Shown piece after piece: positions 51,540-59,450 of a DNA stretch of 64,000 nt. This DNA comes from Microthrix sp041394405. GTDB lineage: Bacteria; Actinomycetota; Acidimicrobiia; Acidimicrobiales; Microtrichaceae. The position numbers and the translations under genes are program-made. The stretch is taken from contig JAWKIF010000012.1 of assembly GCA_041394405.1 (NCBI GenBank), forward strand, positions 186,001-250,000, given 5' to 3'. The notes under the pieces are model-generated. The model did not search any database and was not told the DNA's origin. It saw only the letters and a list, made by a program, of their open reading frames with translations. The first letter of the stretch is position 1. Every line of letters starts with the position of its first letter.

Positions 51540-53168
51540 TCAGGCGTCGGGCAATTGGTGATCGGCGAAGCGCTCCCGCAACGTCTTCTTGGAGAACTTG
51601 CCCACGGAGGTCTTGGGCACCTCGTCAATGAACACCACGTCGTCGGGCATCCACCACTTGGGCACCCGCCCCTCCAGGAACGCCAGGATCTCGTCCTTCG
51701 ACACTTCGGCGCCGTCTCGCACCACCACACAGGCGAGCGGGCGTTCCTGCCACTTGGGGTGCGGCACGGCGATCACGGCGGCCTCGGCCACGGCATCGTG
51801 CGCCATGATCTCGTTCTCCAGCTCGACCGAGCTGATCCATTCGCCGCCGGTCTTGATGACGTCCTTGGTGCGGTCCACCAGCTTCACGTACCCCTCGGGC
51901 AACATGACCGCAACGTCGCCCGTGCGCAGCCAGCCGTCGTCGGTCATCGACTCCGACGAACGGTCATCGTTGTAGTAGCCATCGGTGATCCACGGGCCGG
52001 CGGCCTGCAGCTCGCCCTGGGATTCGCCGTCCCACGGCACGCGGTCCCCGTCCGGGGCCTGCACCCGCAGCTCCACGCCCAGCACCGGAAGGCCTTGTGA
52101 GGCTCGCAGCTCGTCGACCTTCTCGGCGGGCGCATCGGTCAGGTGCGAGGCCACCTTGGCCACCGAACCCACCGGCGAGGTCTCGGTCATGCCCCATGCC
52201 TGCAGGATGGGCAACCCGGTCTTCTCCTCGAAGCGCTTGGACAGCGCGGTCGGCACAGCCGAGCCGCCGCACGGCAGCACCCGCAGCGCCGAGACATCCC
52301 GGCCGTCCAGCTCCTCCACGACGCCCATCCAGATGGTCGGCACGCCGGCGGCCAGGGTCACCCGCTGTTCCTCCATGAGCCGGGCCAGGGTGGGGGCCGA
52401 CAGGTCGGGGCCAGGCTGCACCAGCTTTGCCCCGCTGGCCACGGCTGCGTGGGCCAGGCCCCAGGCGTTGGCGTGGAACATGGGTACGACCGGCAGGATC
52501 ACGTCGGACTCACACACGCCGATGGAGTCGGCCAGCATCGCGCCCATGGTGTGCAGGTAGGTCGAGCGGTGGGTGTACACGACCCCCTTGGGGTTGCCGG
52601 TGGTGCCCGACGTGTAACACATCGATGCGCCCGCCCACTCGTCCTCGCAGCGGAACTCGGTGCGCTCGGCGGCGGCAAGGAGCTCCTCGTAGTCGTGCAC
52701 CTCGGGGCCGCCGTCAAAGGTGGGAATCTCGGTGGGGGCACCGTCGTCCATCACCACCAGGTGTTTCACCGTTCCAAAGTCGGGGATGCGGGGGGCCAGC
52801 AGCCCCAACAGGCTGCGGTCGACGAAGATCACCTCGTCAGCTGCGTGGTTGACGATGTAGGTGAGCTGCTCGGGAAAGAGCCGCAGGTTCAGCGTGTGCA
52901 GCACCCGGCCGCTGCACGGTGCTGCGAAGTACAACTCGAGGTGGCGGGCGGTGTTCCAGGCAAAGGTCGCCACCCGGCCATCAGCCGAGATACCGAGGGT
53001 GTCGAGCACGCCCGCCAGCCGGTGGGTGCGCTCGGCCCAGTCGCCATAGGTGGTGGTTTCCAGCCCGCTCGGCGTGTTGGTGACGATCTCCCGGTCGGCG
53101 AAGTAGGTCTCCGCCCGATCCACGAAGTGGTCCAGGGTCAGCTGACGATCTTGCATCGTGCCCAGCAT
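51540..53168 (-). CDS. Long-chain fatty-acid--CoA ligase
   Basis: 542-residue ANL enzyme. Seen: YTSGTTGNPKGV near 187-198 (AMP-binding), WGMTETSPVGS near 345, the hinge DGWLRTGDVA near 425 and catalytic Lys in KTSVGKFSKK near 520. More like medium/long-chain fatty-acyl ligases than the first synthetase of this cluster. ATG 53168 has GGGGAGAG 5 nt upstream. Convergent with WS/DGAT gene 2. Confidence 0.94.
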   Translation of the reverse strand: MLGTMQDRQLTLDHFVDRAETYFADREIVTNTPSGLETTTYGDWAERTHRLAGVLDTLGISADGRVATFAWNTARHLELYFAAPCSGRVLHTLNLRLFPEQLTYIVNHAADEVIFVDRSLLGLLAPRIPDFGTVKHLVVMDDGAPTEIPTFDGGPEVHDYEELLAAAERTEFRCEDEWAGASMCYTSGTTGNPKGVVYTHRSTYLHTMGAMLADSIGVCESDVILPVVPMFHANAWGLAHAAVASGAKLVQPGPDLSAPTLARLMEEQRVTLAAGVPTIWMGVVEELDGRDVSALRVLPCGGSAVPTALSKRFEEKTGLPILQAWGMTETSPVGSVAKVASHLTDAPAEKVDELRASQGLPVLGVELRVQAPDGDRVPWDGESQGELQAAGPWITDGYYNDDRSSESMTDDGWLRTGDVAVMLPEGYVKLVDRTKDVIKTGGEWISSVELENEIMAHDAVAEAAVIAVPHPKWQERPLACVVVRDGAEVSKDEILAFLEGRVPKWWMPDDVVFIDEVPKTSVGKFSKKTLRERFADHQLPDA

Positions 53169-53220
53169 CGGCACTCTCCCCCTCGGTTGTGCGACGGCCC
53201 TTTCCGACGCCGGACGCACC

Positions 53221-53406
53221 CTAGTTGTGGTCACCCTGGTCGAGGCCGAGAGGCCGAAGAACCGGCGTCGGCGCCTGGGCGCCGTGGTGGTCGAATGTCG
53301 GCGACCCGAATGTCGGCCGGGGCTCGACCTTGGGCGTCGACTCGGCCGCCACCAAGGGCTCTTGGCCCCAGGGGCGGTGTGGAGCGTGGCTGTGAGTGAT
53401 GCTCAT
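53221..53406 (-). CDS. Possible small His/Pro-rich protein, 61 aa
   Basis: Open frame of 61 codons, 52 bp upstream of the long-chain ligase on the same strand, with 82% GC at third positions, as expected for a real gene here. Composition is rich in His and Pro with two HH/HxH clusters; no TM segment or known family. The ATG has no clear ribosome site. It fills most of the 290-bp gap 53,169-53,458. Confidence 0.35.
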   Translation of the reverse strand: MSITHSHAPHRPWGQEPLVAAESTPKVEPRPTFGSPTFDHHGAQAPTPVLRPLGLDQGDHN

Positions 53407-53415
53407 GCTTCCGGC

Positions 53416-53421
53416 TATGAT
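53416..53421 (+). promoter_or_regulatory. -10 box for the SLH-RCC1 gene
   Basis: TATGAT, near consensus and AT-richer than its surroundings, 38 nt before the ATG. AAGGGG 8 nt before the ATG serves as ribosome site. No clear -35. Confidence 0.5.
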
Positions 53422-53458
53422 TGTGCTGTTCGATTCGGGTGTTGAAGGGGTTGGTTGA

Positions 53459-54991
53459 ATGGTCGGCCGGTTGGTGTTGTCGGTTGGGCTGTTGGCCGGC
53501 GGTCTGATGGTGTTGCCGGTACTTCGGTCAGCGCCGGAGGCCGGTGCGGCTCCAGCCGCGGCTGGCGGATCGTGTTGGGCGCCCAGCCCGCATGGGTTCG
53601 CCGATGTTCCGGGTGGGTCCTACTACGACACCGCAGTCGCCTGGCTCGTCGAACAAGGGGTCACCACCGGCACCGGCCCCGGCGTGTACTCCCCCAACAA
53701 GACCGTCACCCGTGCTCAGATGGCGGTGTTCTTGTGGCGCAACGCCGGATCACCCGCTCCGGGCGGCCCGCATGGCTTCACCGACGTTCCGGGAGGGTCC
53801 TACTACGACACCGCAGTCGCCTGGCTCGTCGAACATGGGATCACGGCGGGGACCGCACCAGGCGTGTTCTCCCCGAATGCGCAGGTGACCCGCGCTCAGA
53901 TGGCGGTGTTCCTGTGGCGGGCGTCGTGTGGCACACCGCAGGTGATCGCCGTCAGCGCCGGCAGCTACCACTCGTGTGCGCTGAAGCAGAACGGTACCGC
54001 CGCCTGCTGGGGGTACAACGGCTACGGCGGGTTGGGGGACGGCAACTCAGCCTCCGCTCGGTACGCACCCGCCCCAGTGGTTGGGCTGACCGGGGCAAGC
54101 TCGATCGCCGCCGGCGACTATCACACCTGCTCGGTTGATGTTGCCGGCGCTGCCACCTGCTGGGGGCACAACAACGTCGGACAGTTGGGGGACGGCACTA
54201 CCATCCAGCGGAACACACCCACCCAGGTGACCGGGCTGACCGGGGTCGTGTCGATCACCGCTGCCGGCTATCACACGTGTGCGTTGAAACAGGACGGCAC
54301 CGTGAGCTGCTGGGGCCTCAACGAGTCCGGGCAGCTGGGGGACGGCACCACCACGGACCGGTTGACGCCCACCCCGGTGACCGGCCTGACCGACGTCACC
54401 GCCATCTCTGGCGACTGGAGCCACACGTGTGCCGTGAAACAGGACGGCACGGTGAGCTGCTGGGGCCTCAACGAGTCCGGGCAGTTGGGGGACGGCACCA
54501 TCACCGACCGGTTGACACCCACCCCGGTGACCGGCCTGACCGATGTGACCGCCATCGACGCCGGAGGCTTTCACACGTGCGCGACCAAACAGGACGGCAC
54601 CGTCAGTTGCTGGGGGAACAACGGGGACGGCCAAGTGGGGGACGGGACCACCACCGACCGGTTGCTACCCACGGGGGTGAGCGGGCTGGCCGAGGTCACG
54701 TCGATCAACGCTGGCCGGTCGCACACGTGCGCGACCAAACAGGACGGCACCGCCGCCTGCTGGGGCTCCAACTACTCCGGCAGGTTAGGGGACGGCACAA
54801 CCACCCAGCGGAGCACACCCACGCCGGTGTTCGGCCTGTCCGGGGCCGTCTCGATCACCTCCGGTGACGAGCACACGTGCGCGATGCAACTGGGCGGAAC
54901 CGTGAGCTGCTGGGGCTGGAACAACGCCGGGCAGCTAGGGGACGGAACCGCCACCACCCGGCTCACGCCCACCCCAGTCGTCGGGCTCTAA
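53459..54991 (+). CDS. Secreted surface protein: two SLH domains plus seven RCC1 repeats
   Basis: 510 residues. Signal peptide (about 1-30, AGA cut site). Two SLH domains follow (about 45-92 and 103-152; FADVPGGSYYDTAVAWL and FTDVPGGSYYDTAVAWL, each ending VTRAQMAVFLWR), which bind the cell wall. The rest is seven RCC1-type repeats, each with HTCA...CWG and GQLGDG, enough for a complete seven-bladed propeller; every blade has a Cys pair that could form a disulfide. Blades 3 and 4 are nearly identical in DNA, so this array duplicated recently. Ligand unknown. Confidence 0.9.
   Translation: MVGRLVLSVGLLAGGLMVLPVLRSAPEAGAAPAAAGGSCWAPSPHGFADVPGGSYYDTAVAWLVEQGVTTGTGPGVYSPNKTVTRAQMAVFLWRNAGSPAPGGPHGFTDVPGGSYYDTAVAWLVEHGITAGTAPGVFSPNAQVTRAQMAVFLWRASCGTPQVIAVSAGSYHSCALKQNGTAACWGYNGYGGLGDGNSASARYAPAPVVGLTGASSIAAGDYHTCSVDVAGAATCWGHNNVGQLGDGTTIQRNTPTQVTGLTGVVSITAAGYHTCALKQDGTVSCWGLNESGQLGDGTTTDRLTPTPVTGLTDVTAISGDWSHTCAVKQDGTVSCWGLNESGQLGDGTITDRLTPTPVTGLTDVTAIDAGGFHTCATKQDGTVSCWGNNGDGQVGDGTTTDRLLPTGVSGLAEVTSINAGRSHTCATKQDGTAACWGSNYSGRLGDGTTTQRSTPTPVFGLSGAVSITSGDEHTCAMQLGGTVSCWGWNNAGQLGDGTATTRLTPTPVVGL
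53600..54990 (+). repeat. Internal DNA repeats of the SLH-RCC1 gene
   Basis: Two levels: SLH units 180 bp apart that share an almost identical stretch of about 40 bp (GGGTCCTACTACGACACCGC at both), and RCC1 units of about 150 bp repeated seven times. The copies around 54,290-54,400 and 54,440-54,550 are the closest pair. Confidence 0.8.
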
Positions 54992-54998
54992 CCAACCG

Positions 54999-55018
54999 GG
55001 TCAGAGCCACTCCTGACC
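54999..55018. terminator. Hairpin between convergent genes
   Basis: GGTCAG (54999-55004) pairs with CTGACC (55013-55018) across an 8-nt loop, 8 nt after the SLH-RCC1 stop. Short stem, no U-tract; modest support. Confidence 0.4.
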
Positions 55019-55087
55019 TGGCCTGCTGACCGCCCCGATTGCCAGATGTGACGGCCTCTCCCACCACGGCGGAGGCGCAGCCCACGG

Positions 55088-55336
55088 CTACGAAGCTTGT
55101 TCGTGTGCGCCATCGCCGTTGGGCGTGGAGTCGCCTTGGCCTGACCCGAGCGAGCCTGGGTCAATGCGGCACTCCTCGATGAAGACGTCGACGTCGTCCT
55201 GCTTCAGCCGAATAACTCGACCGAACCGATACGCCGGCACCTGCCCCTCATCGATGAACCGGTAGAGGGTCCTCGCCGTGATTCCCAGCCGCTTCGCGGC
55301 CTGGTCGGTATTGAGCCACTCAATCTGATCGGCCAT
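55088..55336 (-). CDS. Excisionase-type helix-turn-helix DNA-binding protein
   Basis: 82 residues. MerR-like/excisionase HTH: LNTDQAAKRLGITARTLYRF then IDEGQVPAYRFGRVIRLKQDDVDVFI (core at about 7-55), followed by a polar, acidic tail. Very strong ribosome site AGGAGGT 7 nt before ATG 55336. No integrase, phage or plasmid gene is next to it, so it is more likely a small regulator than a true excisionase. Confidence 0.85.
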   Translation of the reverse strand: MADQIEWLNTDQAAKRLGITARTLYRFIDEGQVPAYRFGRVIRLKQDDVDVFIEECRIDPGSLGSGQGDSTPNGDGAHEQAS

Positions 55337-55661
55337 TTCTGGCACCTCCTGACCACCCGCCGTGGCCACAGCCCCCTCCGCCGCCAAGCGCCCGCCGCCT
55401 GAGACCTCCGGAGGGAGGAAACTGCGTGAAACGTACCCAGTATTCGACGATGACACAAGAGGTAGCCACGCATGGTGGCGGATTGAGGGGTGGAATCGGG
55501 CCGATCGGCCCACGCGACCACCCTCCGCAGTTCATCCGGCGAGCAACCCGCCGGTTGCAGACGGCAGGTGGAGGAGCACCGTACGGCCGATCACACGCTG
55601 AGTGGTTTCGCCCACTCCGGCGATCGGCAAGACTGCCTCGAAGAACCGAGAGGAACACCAC
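55337..55661. other. Intergenic region, 325 bp
   Basis: Divergent region between the HTH gene and the DUF2855 gene, likely holding both promoters. A GTG at 55426 has a strong ribosome-like GGAGGGAGG upstream and opens a 79-codon frame, but its third positions are not GC-rich, so I do not call it a gene. No att-like repeat or tRNA seen. Confidence 0.5.
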
Positions 55662-56726
55662 ATGAGCCACAGTGCAGGCCAACGCGCCAGCCGCTTCGAG
55701 GTGATGCGGGATGCGCTCACCCGTACCCGCATGGTGCTCGACGACGTCCCAGCGCCCGAGGACGGCCAGGTGGTGGCCCGGGTGGATGGCTTCGGATTCA
55801 CCGCCAACAACATCAGCTACGCCGTGTTCGGTGACCTGCTGGGATATTGGCAGTTCTTCCCCGCCGAGAACGGCTGGGGGCAGATCCCCACCTGGGGGTT
55901 TGCCGAGGTGACCGCCAGCGCACATGCGGAGGTGGCGGTCGGCACCCGGTTGTTCGGCTACGTGCCCATGGCCAGCCACCTCGTGCTCACCCCGGGCAGC
56001 GTGAACACCGAGCGCATCGTGGATGCCTCCCCGCACCGCTCGGCGCTGCCCGCCGCCTACAACACCTACCGCCTGACCGCCGCCGACCCGCTGTACGACC
56101 CCGAGCGGGAGGACGTGCAGATGCTGCTGTGGCCCCTGTTCTTCACCGGGTTCGTCATCGACCGCTTCCTGGCCTCCAACCACCTGTTTGGCGCCGACAC
56201 CGTCGTGCTGTCGTCGGCGTCGTCAAAGACGGCCATCGCCACCGCCCACTGCCTGGCTGGGCGCGACATCGAGGTGGTGGGCCTCACCTCCCCCGGCAGG
56301 ATCGAGTGGGTGAGCGGGGTCCCCGGGTACGACCGGGTGGTCGGCTACAGCGACGTCGACGCTCTCGATCCCGGCCCGGCGGTGTTCCTCGACTTCGCCG
56401 GAGACGCTGCGGTGCGCTCGGCGGTGCACCATCGCTTCGGCCATTCGCTGACCCACTCCGCCACCATCGGCGGCACACACTGGGAGCAGGGCGGCCCCGC
56501 GGAAGACCTGCCGGGCCCGACGCCGGAGTTCTTCTTTGCACCGGACCACTGGGGTCCCGATGCCGAGGTGCCGTTGGCCTCCGCGTGGACCAGCTTCGTC
56601 GCCCACCTCGGCGACTGGTTCACCATCGAGCATCGCTCCGGCGCGGACGCGGTCGAGGCCACCTACCGAGCGACGTTGGCAGGCGAGGCCGACCCATCGG
56701 TCGGCACGGTCGTGCGATTGGCCTAG
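55662..56726 (+). CDS. DUF2855-family protein
   Basis: 354 residues. The pattern is of an MDR-like (quinone oxidoreductase-type) protein of unknown function: an N-terminal beta domain with FTANNISYAVFG, then a Rossmann-like part (VVLSSASSKTAIATA near 190-204) and a final FFAPDHW stretch. ATG 55662 has GAGG 8 nt upstream; the 60 nt of open frame before it are not conserved in style. Stands alone between the HTH gene and the Tad operon. Confidence 0.85.
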   Translation: MSHSAGQRASRFEVMRDALTRTRMVLDDVPAPEDGQVVARVDGFGFTANNISYAVFGDLLGYWQFFPAENGWGQIPTWGFAEVTASAHAEVAVGTRLFGYVPMASHLVLTPGSVNTERIVDASPHRSALPAAYNTYRLTAADPLYDPEREDVQMLLWPLFFTGFVIDRFLASNHLFGADTVVLSSASSKTAIATAHCLAGRDIEVVGLTSPGRIEWVSGVPGYDRVVGYSDVDALDPGPAVFLDFAGDAAVRSAVHHRFGHSLTHSATIGGTHWEQGGPAEDLPGPTPEFFFAPDHWGPDAEVPLASAWTSFVAHLGDWFTIEHRSGADAVEATYRATLAGEADPSVGTVVRLA

Positions 56727-57187
56727 CGCCCGACCTCGTGCAGGTTTGCCCGACGGGGATCCGGCCTGGTGCTTCGTTCGCATCTTGTCCCCGCGGCCTC
56801 AGCTCTCCGGGCCGGTGAGCCTTCCCGGACCCCATCAGCGATTGAGGCCGCGCATGGGTGGACACGCTGGGTGGACGACACCTGAAATGAAATCGCTCCA
56901 GGTCGCACCTTGAACCACCAAAGTCACCAACGAACCGTCACGCGTCGCGTTTGAACTACCGCACTCGGCAACGCGTTTGGTGTGGGGACCGGTCCCCCTT
57001 GCGCACGCCGCGCACCCACGCGCACACTGGTCGCCCGCTTCGACGAGAAGTCTCATTCGGGTTCGCGACGAAGCGGGGAGACCGAACCCGGGCAGGACGG
57101 GTCGGGGCCAGACAGCAACGGTGCCCAGGGGGCCACCGTTGCTGCCACCGGCTGGTGGCCGGTGGCGTTCAACCCGGGGGGAACAGC
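56727..57187. promoter_or_regulatory. 461-bp leader/promoter region of the Tad operon with three hairpins
   Basis: No convincing gene. The part at 56,880-56,975 is AT-richer than the rest and probably holds the promoter. Three perfect-arm hairpins follow: CCGCTTCG (57035-57042)/CGAAGCGG (57069-57076); CAACGGTG (57116-57123)/CACCGTTG (57134-57141); CCACCGG (57145-57151)/CCGGTGG (57159-57165). The last ends 22 nt before the first start codon. It matches no riboswitch that I know; a structured leader is likely. Confidence 0.55.
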
Positions 57188-58084
57188 GTGACCACGACGG
57201 CGGGCTCGGCGGCGGGACCCAATCACCGACCTGCGCCATCGGAGGGCGCACCCAACGATCGTCGAGCCGACCCGCTGCGGCCGGGGGCAGGCACCTCTCG
57301 CCCCAGCCGCCGGGACTCGGCCACGTCAGCAGTGCGTCAACAGCGTCGACACTCAGAGGGCGCCCACGCCGGGCGCCGAGGCCTCGACCGCTCGGCGCTC
57401 CCCAGCGGTCGGGCGGTTCTGGGAGGGTTCCTCATCGCCGCCTCAGGCGTGGGGCTCTTCGCCGCCTACCAGCAGGCCAACGCCGCCCCCACCAACCGAT
57501 ACGTGGTCGCCACCCGGGCCCTGGCTCCCGGGGCGATCATCGACGAAGGCGACCTGGGCCTCGCGCCTGCGGACGTGCCCACCGAGGTGTCCGACGGGCT
57601 CACCCAGCGCTGGGAGGATGTGGTTGGCCGCGAGACCCTCGCCGCCGTCGAGGCCAATTCGTTTGTTTCGCCCAGCCAGCTCGTCGAGGCCGGCACCTCA
57701 GCCGGCTCGGGGCGCAGGGTGGCCCTGGAACTCACCCGGGCCGGAGCCGTTGACGGCAGCCTTCGCACCGGCTCGGTGGTGGACGTGCTGTCCAGCTCCG
57801 ACGGAGAGCCCACGGCCACGGTGGTGGCCCGACGCGCCCGGGTGGTGGCGTTGGGAGACGACACCGGCGCCGAACTGGGGCAGCTGGCGTCGGTGGTGGT
57901 CACCTTGGAGCTGGCCGACGAGGAGGCGCTAGCCGCCGTGGTGGGCGCCAACACCTCCGGCACCGTCACGCTGGCCGCCCCCACCCCGTCAACGTCGGCT
58001 GCAACTTCGGAAGCCCCTGCCGACGACGATCCGCGGGAGGCGAGCGCCGAGGACTCCGAGGTGAAGGGCGGCGAAGGTGGCTGA
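57188..58084 (+). CDS. Tad pilus assembly protein with SAF domain (CpaB/RcpC-like)
   Basis: 298 residues: a basic, Pro/Arg-rich cytoplasmic N-terminus of about 70 residues, one TM segment (about 75-94), a SAF domain at about 103-170 (YVVATRALAPGAIIDEGDL), then a beta-rich region and an acidic tail. CpaB proteins are extracytoplasmic parts of the Tad/Flp machine. GTG 57188 has GGGGGGAA upstream. Its stop overlaps the next start by 8 bp (GTGGCTGA). Confidence 0.88.
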   Translation: MTTTAGSAAGPNHRPAPSEGAPNDRRADPLRPGAGTSRPSRRDSATSAVRQQRRHSEGAHAGRRGLDRSALPSGRAVLGGFLIAASGVGLFAAYQQANAAPTNRYVVATRALAPGAIIDEGDLGLAPADVPTEVSDGLTQRWEDVVGRETLAAVEANSFVSPSQLVEAGTSAGSGRRVALELTRAGAVDGSLRTGSVVDVLSSSDGEPTATVVARRARVVALGDDTGAELGQLASVVVTLELADEEALAAVVGANTSGTVTLAAPTPSTSAATSEAPADDDPREASAEDSEVKGGEGG

Positions 58085-59450
58085 CCGTTGGGTGGTTCTC
58101 GGGCTGGCGCCTCCCCGATCGGCCTGGTTCAGCGACGTCACCCGCTGGGCCACCTCCGGGCTGGCTCCCGTGGAGTTCGTCAAGTGCCTGTCAGCGAGCG
58201 AAGTACGGGCACGTCTGGCTACGGGGCGGGCGCACTCGGCGCTGCTGGCAGACGCCCGGGCTGCGAGCCTGGACCGCGACCTGATCGCAGCCGCACGGGA
58301 CGCCGGCGTGGCCACGCTGGTCGTGGACGATCAGCGAGTGCAGCGCAACTGGCTGGAGCTGGGCGCCGCGGCCGTGCTGCCGGGTGCGTTCGCCAGAGAC
58401 GACCTGACCGATGCCCTCACCGTCGCCGCCTCTCCCATCGCGGAAACGCCGGCCACCAGCGCACCAAGCGCAGTGGCCGCCGGTGAGTGGCGCGGCCGTT
58501 TGCTGGCGGTCGTCGGCCGAGGGGGCGTGGGGACCTCCACGGTGGCCATGGCAGTGGCACAGGCGCTTGCCGATCCGGACGGACAGGAGGGCGCCATCGC
58601 ACTCGTCGACCTGTCCTTTGGCGCATCCCAGGCCATGTACCACGACACCGGCGACGTGGTGCCGGGCATCGTGGAGCTGGTCGAGGCACACCGGCACGGG
58701 TATCTCGATCGCGATCGGGTGCGCGAGTACCTCTGGGAGCTTCCGGACCGCCGATACCACCTGCTGGCGGGGCTTCGGCGCCGACGGGATTGGACGGCCC
58801 TACGGCCCCACGCATTCGCTGCTGCCCTGGAAGGGCTCCTCAGCACCTACTCGGTGGTGGTCGCCGACCTCGACGCGGACGTCGACGGTGAGGCCGAGAC
58901 TGCCTCGGCGGACCTCGAGGAGTATCACGTGGCGGCCCGCACCACCCTGGCGGCTGCCGATCAGGTCATCGCCGTCGGAGGTGCTGGGCTGTGGGGCGTG
59001 GCGCACCTGGCCGGCCTGTTGGACGACCTTGCCCGCTATGGAGTGGATGCGGGCAGCATCGCCACGGTCGTGAACCGGGCGCCCCGCTCGCCGGCTCGGC
59101 GGGCAGAGATCGTTCGTGCCCTTGCCGTGCGCCGGGGCGGAGCTGCGCCAGCATCGATGCAGTCCGAGCCCTCATCCTCGGGGCGGCGCCGGCGTCGACG
59201 GGGGCGCCTCAACGCTGGCGGCCCAACCGCCTTCATTCCCGAACGAGCCTCGGTGGAAGCCAGCCACCGGGCCGCCGTCGGCCTGCCACGCAGCGTCCTT
59301 CGGCCCATCCACGCGCTCGTGGCGGCCTCCGAGCTGCGGGGCGACGACGGGCGGCCCAACTCCGGCGAGCACCGCGCCGATGACACCCTCGACACCGCCG
59401 ACCACGGCGGTCGGACAACCGGCGCCCCGGCCGCAGGAAGCGCCCCATGA
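58077..59450 (+). CDS. CpaE/TadZ-like P-loop ATPase
   Basis: 457 residues. N-terminal receiver-like region (1-120) without a clear phosphate-accepting Asp, then a MinD/ParA-type ATPase with the deviant Walker A GRGGVGTSTV at 147-156 and IALVDLSFGASQ. The C-terminus is Arg-rich and then disordered. TadZ/CpaE proteins localise the pilus to the pole. Overlaps the CpaB-like and tadA genes. Confidence 0.87.
   Translation: MADRWVVLGLAPPRSAWFSDVTRWATSGLAPVEFVKCLSASEVRARLATGRAHSALLADARAASLDRDLIAAARDAGVATLVVDDQRVQRNWLELGAAAVLPGAFARDDLTDALTVAASPIAETPATSAPSAVAAGEWRGRLLAVVGRGGVGTSTVAMAVAQALADPDGQEGAIALVDLSFGASQAMYHDTGDVVPGIVELVEAHRHGYLDRDRVREYLWELPDRRYHLLAGLRRRRDWTALRPHAFAAALEGLLSTYSVVVADLDADVDGEAETASADLEEYHVAARTTLAAADQVIAVGGAGLWGVAHLAGLLDDLARYGVDAGSIATVVNRAPRSPARRAEIVRALAVRRGGAAPASMQSEPSSSGRRRRRRGRLNAGGPTAFIPERASVEASHRAAVGLPRSVLRPIHALVAASELRGDDGRPNSGEHRADDTLDTADHGGRTTGAPAAGSAP

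Noticed and set aside
53405..53427. Similarity to the E. coli lac promoter (ATGCTTCCGGCTATGATTG)
   Set aside because: Considered vector contamination, but the flanks are native high-GC sequence, the spacing differs and the downstream gene is a normal host gene; taken as chance.
55426..55665. GTG frame of 79 codons after a strong GGAGGGAGG
   Set aside because: Third positions are not GC-rich and the protein is Gly/Arg/Pro filler; probably a chance ribosome-like site in a promoter region.
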